This document shows, in pieces, positions 60,178-64,000 of a stretch of DNA of 64,000 nt (position 1 is the stretch's first letter; every line of letters starts with the position of its first letter). Origin of the DNA: Pseudoalteromonas flavipulchra NCIMB 2033 = ATCC BAA-314 (lineage in GTDB: Bacteria > Pseudomonadota > Gammaproteobacteria > Enterobacterales > Alteromonadaceae); assembly GCA_000814665.1 (NCBI GenBank), contig JWIH01000025.1, positions 248,001 through 312,000 on the forward strand, given 5' to 3'. A model generated the notes under the pieces. It saw nothing but the letters and a program-made list of their open reading frames with translations. It was not told the origin of the DNA and made no database searches. Made by a program: the position numbers and the translations under genes.

Positions 60178-62796
60178 TTAATCTGTTTCAGCATTTAATT
60201 TTTTGAGTAGGGCGCGATGAAGCTCAGCTTTTTGTACTTCATCTAGAGCCTTGTAATCTTTGTTTGAGACGACGAAAAAGTCTTCTGCGCGTTCGCCGAC
60301 GGTTGTAATGCGCGCGGCATGAATATGTAGTGAATAGGCCTGAAATACCTCAGCAATTTTAGTCAGTAACCCCGGAATATCAATGGCCTGAATTTCAATT
60401 AGGCTGCGATCGTCGCGTGCGTGCGGGCGCAGTATAATTTTCGGTTTGATATTAAAGTCTTTAAACTTTTGTGAGCGGTTTTTCTTAACCCGTATCTTTC
60501 TTTTTGGATCTTTTAGTAAAGTTTCCAAGCCTTTTCTGATCCCCGCTGCACGGCCGGTGCTGAGTGGGTCGCCATTCACTTCTAGGATAACAAAACTAAA
60601 GACAACATAGCCATCTTTTGTGGTCATGACCTGAGCATGCTGGATCTGTGCTTTTTTAGAACCAATTACACTGACCAGTTTGGCGAATAACGCAGATTCA
60701 TAAGGACTGTATACGAATACTTGCGTCCCGCCATGCATGGGCTTGTCAGAGACGATCACGCTTGGCTGGCTTAAATCATGAGACTGTAATAAATGCTCAG
60801 TATGCCAAGAGATCTGCTGTTCACTAAAGGCAGTAAAATAATTGGCCTTAAAGCGTGACCAAATTAGGTCAATGTACTCTTCGAAGTAGCCCAAATTAAT
60901 CAGCCTTTGCTTGGCTTGGCGTTTCTTATCACGGATCTGATCGCGCATATCCATTGGGTTTTCAAGACCCAAGCGCAATGCCCGCTGAGTATGCAGATAC
61001 AGCTCGCGTAAGAGGGTATTTTTCCAGTCGTTCCAGAGGTTGTCGTTGGTGGCACGAATGTCGGCAACCGTTAAGCAATAGAGATAATCTAGCTGACGTT
61101 CGTTTTTCACTTTTTGTGCAAATTCAGCAATAACATCGGGGTCGTTAATATCTTTACGCTGGGCTGTGACAGACATCAGGAGGTGATTTTGCACCAGCCA
61201 AGCTACTAATTTAGCGTCGGAAGCGGTAAAGCCGTGCATTTTGGTAAATGCCATGGCGTCAACGGCACCAAGCTCGGAATGGTCGCCACCTCGACCTTTG
61301 GCAATATCGTGAAAGATCCCAGCTAAGTAGAGTAGCTCTGGTTTGTCCATGCGGGCAACAATCTCAGAACAAATCGGGAATTCACTAATATGCTCTTTAT
61401 CGAAATAGCGGTAGATGTTATTGATGAGTTTATGGGTATGCTCATCTACCGTGTAGGCGTGAAACAGATCGAACTGCATTTGACCAAAAATATTACGCCA
61501 CTGCGGTAAATAGGCAGCGATGATCCCGTGTTTGTGCATCAGAGTAAACGCTCGTCCCATGCCATTAGGGTGTTTCAATAACCTTAGAAAAGCATCACGA
61601 CAGCCTGCGTAATCTTGCAGATCGCCTAATAAACGGCGTCTGACTTGGCGCATAGTACGTATGGTACTTGGGTCAATCTGATTGATTTTAGGGTTGTCTG
61701 CAATATGTTCAAAGAGGACAAACAAATTCTCTCGACGGAAAAAGACCGAGGGGTTCTTAACGCGAATTTTATTGCCAATGCGCTCAAAGTTTCTGTCAAG
61801 TGGCACGGCTTCTTGTTCTAACTGCTCGGGAAGAATACTTTGTTCGAAATAGGAGAGCAGCATCTGGTTCATTTCGCGCACTCGGCTCATGATCCTAAAT
61901 AAGCGTTTCATCATACGCTCAACTGAAGCTTTACCTTCAGAGCCAAAACCGAGGAGCTCTGCGGCATGTGGTTGATGGTCAAACAGTAAGCGGTTCTCAC
62001 TGCGACCTGCGGCCAAATGTAGTGCAAAGCGAATGTTCCACAGGTTTTCGATGCACTCTAACAGCTCTTGATATTCTTCATGGGTCAAATAACCGTGATT
62101 GATTAACTCTTCCAAAGTTTCAGCGCGGAAGTGCTTTTTAGCGACCCAAAAAATGGTTTGCAGGTCGCGCAGGCCACCGGGGTTTTCTTTAATATTAGGC
62201 TCAAGGTTATAGGCGGTACCATGGCATTTTTTATGGCGAATATTCTGCTCATTGACCTTGGCGATAAAAAAGTCACTAGATTGCCAAATTGGGGTTTCAA
62301 CGATATGTCGTTTGAGGTGTTCATACTCAATATGGTTACCACAAATGAGGCGGCTTTCCAGCAGGCTTGTGGCAAAGTGAACGTCATTTTGTTTTTGTTC
62401 TAGGACTTGTTCATGGGTTCTTACGCTATGACCAATATCTAGACCTAAATCCCATAAATAAGTGACAAAACGCTCTAAACAGCTGGTCACTTCTTCACAG
62501 GGAACGGATTTGGTTAGCACCAAAAAATCGATATCAGAGAACGGGTGTAACTCACCACGGCCATAACCACCAATGGCGATTAACGACAAGTCTGGTTGGT
62601 GCGCCAGTCCGGTTTCATTAAACAGTTTAATCAACAAGCGGTCGATAAATTCGGCTCGAGAGTTAATTAGATTTCTAACGGGTTGCTTGGCAAATTGATT
62701 GCTTAACCATTTGTAGAAAAAAGCAAGACAATCACGGTAATCGGTAAGTTCTTGTGCTTCGTCAAGAAGCGTCTTCACTTTGTTCGGTAATGCCAC
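60178..62796 (-). CDS. glnD: Bifunctional uridylyltransferase/uridylyl-removing enzyme GlnD
   Basis: 872 residues, normal length. Senses glutamine and (de)uridylylates PII proteins GlnB/GlnK. Nucleotidyltransferase motif GGYGRGELHPFSDIDFL near residue 73, HD-domain motif HDIAKGRGGDHSELG near 495, and two ACT domains in the last 170 residues. Starts at GTG with AGGATCCTAA upstream. The dapD ATG lies 11 bases past its stop codon. Confidence 0.97.
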   Translation of the reverse strand: MALPNKVKTLLDEAQELTDYRDCLAFFYKWLSNQFAKQPVRNLINSRAEFIDRLLIKLFNETGLAHQPDLSLIAIGGYGRGELHPFSDIDFLVLTKSVPCEEVTSCLERFVTYLWDLGLDIGHSVRTHEQVLEQKQNDVHFATSLLESRLICGNHIEYEHLKRHIVETPIWQSSDFFIAKVNEQNIRHKKCHGTAYNLEPNIKENPGGLRDLQTIFWVAKKHFRAETLEELINHGYLTHEEYQELLECIENLWNIRFALHLAAGRSENRLLFDHQPHAAELLGFGSEGKASVERMMKRLFRIMSRVREMNQMLLSYFEQSILPEQLEQEAVPLDRNFERIGNKIRVKNPSVFFRRENLFVLFEHIADNPKINQIDPSTIRTMRQVRRRLLGDLQDYAGCRDAFLRLLKHPNGMGRAFTLMHKHGIIAAYLPQWRNIFGQMQFDLFHAYTVDEHTHKLINNIYRYFDKEHISEFPICSEIVARMDKPELLYLAGIFHDIAKGRGGDHSELGAVDAMAFTKMHGFTASDAKLVAWLVQNHLLMSVTAQRKDINDPDVIAEFAQKVKNERQLDYLYCLTVADIRATNDNLWNDWKNTLLRELYLHTQRALRLGLENPMDMRDQIRDKKRQAKQRLINLGYFEEYIDLIWSRFKANYFTAFSEQQISWHTEHLLQSHDLSQPSVIVSDKPMHGGTQVFVYSPYESALFAKLVSVIGSKKAQIQHAQVMTTKDGYVVFSFVILEVNGDPLSTGRAAGIRKGLETLLKDPKRKIRVKKNRSQKFKDFNIKPKIILRPHARDDRSLIEIQAIDIPGLLTKIAEVFQAYSLHIHAARITTVGERAEDFFVVSNKDYKALDEVQKAELHRALLKKLNAETD

Positions 62797-62971
62797 TTAG
62801 GATCCTGTGTCATGCGCGCAAAAACAGTAGAGTCCTGTTTTACACTAAATAAATAAGAATTGCGAGTGACGGGGAGGTGAAGGGTCAAGGATTGGGCAAC
62901 TAGCATTGCGTGTAACTGATATCTAAACACAAGGGGTGCTGTAATCGCTGTAGCGTGAGTTGCGCAATAAA

Positions 62972-62995
62972 AAAGCCAGCAATCTGGCTGGCTTT
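62972..62995. terminator. Terminator after map
   Basis: AAAGCCAGC, six-base loop, GCTGGCTTT. In the minus direction, in which map is read, it is followed by TTTTTTATT. Confidence 0.85.
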
Positions 62996-63013
62996 GATAA
63001 ATGCTTTTTGCAA

Positions 63014-63805
63014 TTAAGCTGAATGCGTAATAACGCGGTCTATCGTCTCGTCATTGCGTAGCGTTAAGATCTCAACGCCATTATCTGTGACAAGCAGCGT
63101 GTGTTCCCACTGCGCCGAAAGACTACGGTCTTTGGTAACGACAGTCCACTCATCTTTTAGTAGCTTACATTGGCGCTTACCCGCGTTAACCATAGGCTCG
63201 ATAGTCAAACACATACCAGCTTTAAGCACTTCGCCAGTGCCTGGTTTGCCATAGTGCATTACTTGTGGTTCTTCATGGAATTCTTTACCAATGCCGTGAC
63301 CACAATATTCACGCACGATAGAGTAGTTAAAGCCTTCTGCATACTTTTGAATTGCAGCACCAATATCACCCAAACGCACGCCCGGTTTTACCATTTTTAT
63401 CGCAAGGTATAGGCTCTCTTGCGTGATTTCGCTTAAGCGCTTACCTTGGATAGTTGGTGTACCGACGTAAAACATTTTTGACGTATCACCATGATAACCA
63501 TCTTTGATCACAGTGATGTCGATATTGATAATGTCGCCCTCTTTTAGCGGTTTATCGTTTGGGATACCGTGACAGATAACGTGGTTAACTGAGGTACAAA
63601 TAGACTTCGGAAAGCCGTGATAATTTAGCGGTGCAGGAACAGCACCTTGCTCATCAACAATGTAGTTGTGACAAATGGTGTTTAATTCGTCGGTGGTCAC
63701 CCCTGGCTTAACATACGGCTCGATCATTTCCAGTACTTCCGCGGCTAAACGCCCGGCAACACGCATTTTTTCGATTTCTTCAGGGGTTTTGATCACAGCA
63801 CTCAT
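63014..63805 (-). CDS. map: Methionine aminopeptidase type I
   Basis: 263 residues. Removes the starter methionine from new proteins. Metal ligands visible in INIDITVIKDGYHGDTSKMF (two Asp), EYCGHGIG (His), TIEPMV (Glu) and QWEHTLLV (Glu). Divergent from the predicted rpsB transcript, as in E. coli. Confidence 0.97.
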   Translation of the reverse strand: MSAVIKTPEEIEKMRVAGRLAAEVLEMIEPYVKPGVTTDELNTICHNYIVDEQGAVPAPLNYHGFPKSICTSVNHVICHGIPNDKPLKEGDIINIDITVIKDGYHGDTSKMFYVGTPTIQGKRLSEITQESLYLAIKMVKPGVRLGDIGAAIQKYAEGFNYSIVREYCGHGIGKEFHEEPQVMHYGKPGTGEVLKAGMCLTIEPMVNAGKRQCKLLKDEWTVVTKDRSLSAQWEHTLLVTDNGVEILTLRNDETIDRVITHSA

Positions 63806-63862
63806 TTAGACTCCAAGTCAATTTAGATGAACATTTATTATGCACAAATTTTACGCATAAGA

Positions 63863-63891
63863 TTGAGTTAATTCTTTATATATGGTATAAA
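63863..63891 (+). promoter_or_regulatory. Strong promoter, probably of rpsB-tsf
   Basis: TTGAGT, 17-base spacer, TATAAA, then GCGCGCC, a GC-rich discriminator of the stringently controlled type. In E. coli rpsB is divergent from map. Confidence 0.75.
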
Positions 63892-64000
63892 GCGCGCCGT
63901 CTTTTTACAAATAATTCTTCCTCACACGATGAGATTGAATGTTTGTAGTTAAGACAACACACTTATTAATATTAACACACACACATATCGACACATACAC
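63892..64000 (+). promoter_or_regulatory. Start of probable rpsB leader
   Basis: Transcribed stretch between the promoter and the end of the window. It is rich in ACA repeats near the end. In E. coli the rpsB leader is structured and used for autoregulation by S2; no coding start is visible before the window ends. Confidence 0.4.

Overview
The window looks like a piece of the main chromosome of a marine gammaproteobacterium of the Alteromonadales, most likely Pseudoalteromonas. This is inferred from protein similarity remembered by eye, moderate AT-richness, and conserved gene neighbourhoods: smrB/prmB/aroC, tig-clpP-clpX-lon-hupB-ppiD, sap-psp-ycjXF, ygfZ/sdhE/ygfX/nadB/rpoE-rseABC-lepA-lepB-rnc-era-recO-pdxJ, and dapD-glnD-map facing rpsB. 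No search was run. Coding density is high. I see no prophage, insertion sequence, CRISPR array or rRNA operon.

Layout. 1-1140: end of a peroxiredoxin gene, then a small two-gene operon on the minus strand (a secreted helical protein and a 38-residue membrane peptide) behind a good sigma-54 promoter. 1143-5286: smrB, prmB, aroC, a second sigma-54-promoted unknown gene, folD. 5617-6195: a five-gene tRNA cluster (Pro, Arg, His, Pro, Pro). 6473-15357: the protein-quality-control block tig, clpP, clpX, lon, hupB, ppiD, with a heat-shock-type promoter before lon. 15586-19219: an accessory patch with a lipoprotein polysaccharide deacetylase, an exported NTF2-like/DJ-1 fusion and a membrane-anchored AraC-type regulator. 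19239-29643: the envelope-stress block, with pspF and sapABCDF as one overlapping minus-strand operon, divergent from pspABC-ycjX-ycjF behind a sigma-54 promoter.

29834-46704: mostly single-gene metabolism and envelope functions: methionine gamma-lyase, phenylalanine hydroxylase with its pterin dehydratase, a Yip1 membrane protein, miaE, lpxH, ppiB, cysS, an exported amidase, two convergent MscS channels, an LrgA/LrgB pair, a crotonase, a DNA-mimic protein, a DUF481 outer-membrane protein, slyD, ygfZ, sdhE, ygfX. 46762-57153: nadB, then the sigma-E operon rpoE-rseABC, lepA, lepB, rnc, era, recO, pdxJ. 57235-63805: a TonB-dependent receptor, dapD, glnD and map. The window ends inside the probable rpsB leader.

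The strongest theme is stress response: cytoplasmic proteases and chaperones, the Psp phage-shock system, the Sap transporter and the sigma-E system. The best candidates for something undescribed are the two unknown transcription units with near-consensus sigma-54 promoters (528-961 and 3893-4369), the first with a 27-bp tandem repeat inside its signal-peptide coding region and an overlapping 38-codon gene. The other notable items are the NTF2/DJ-1 fusion beside a membrane-bound AraC regulator, and a 25-bp tandem repeat flanked by inverted repeats after the pterin dehydratase gene.
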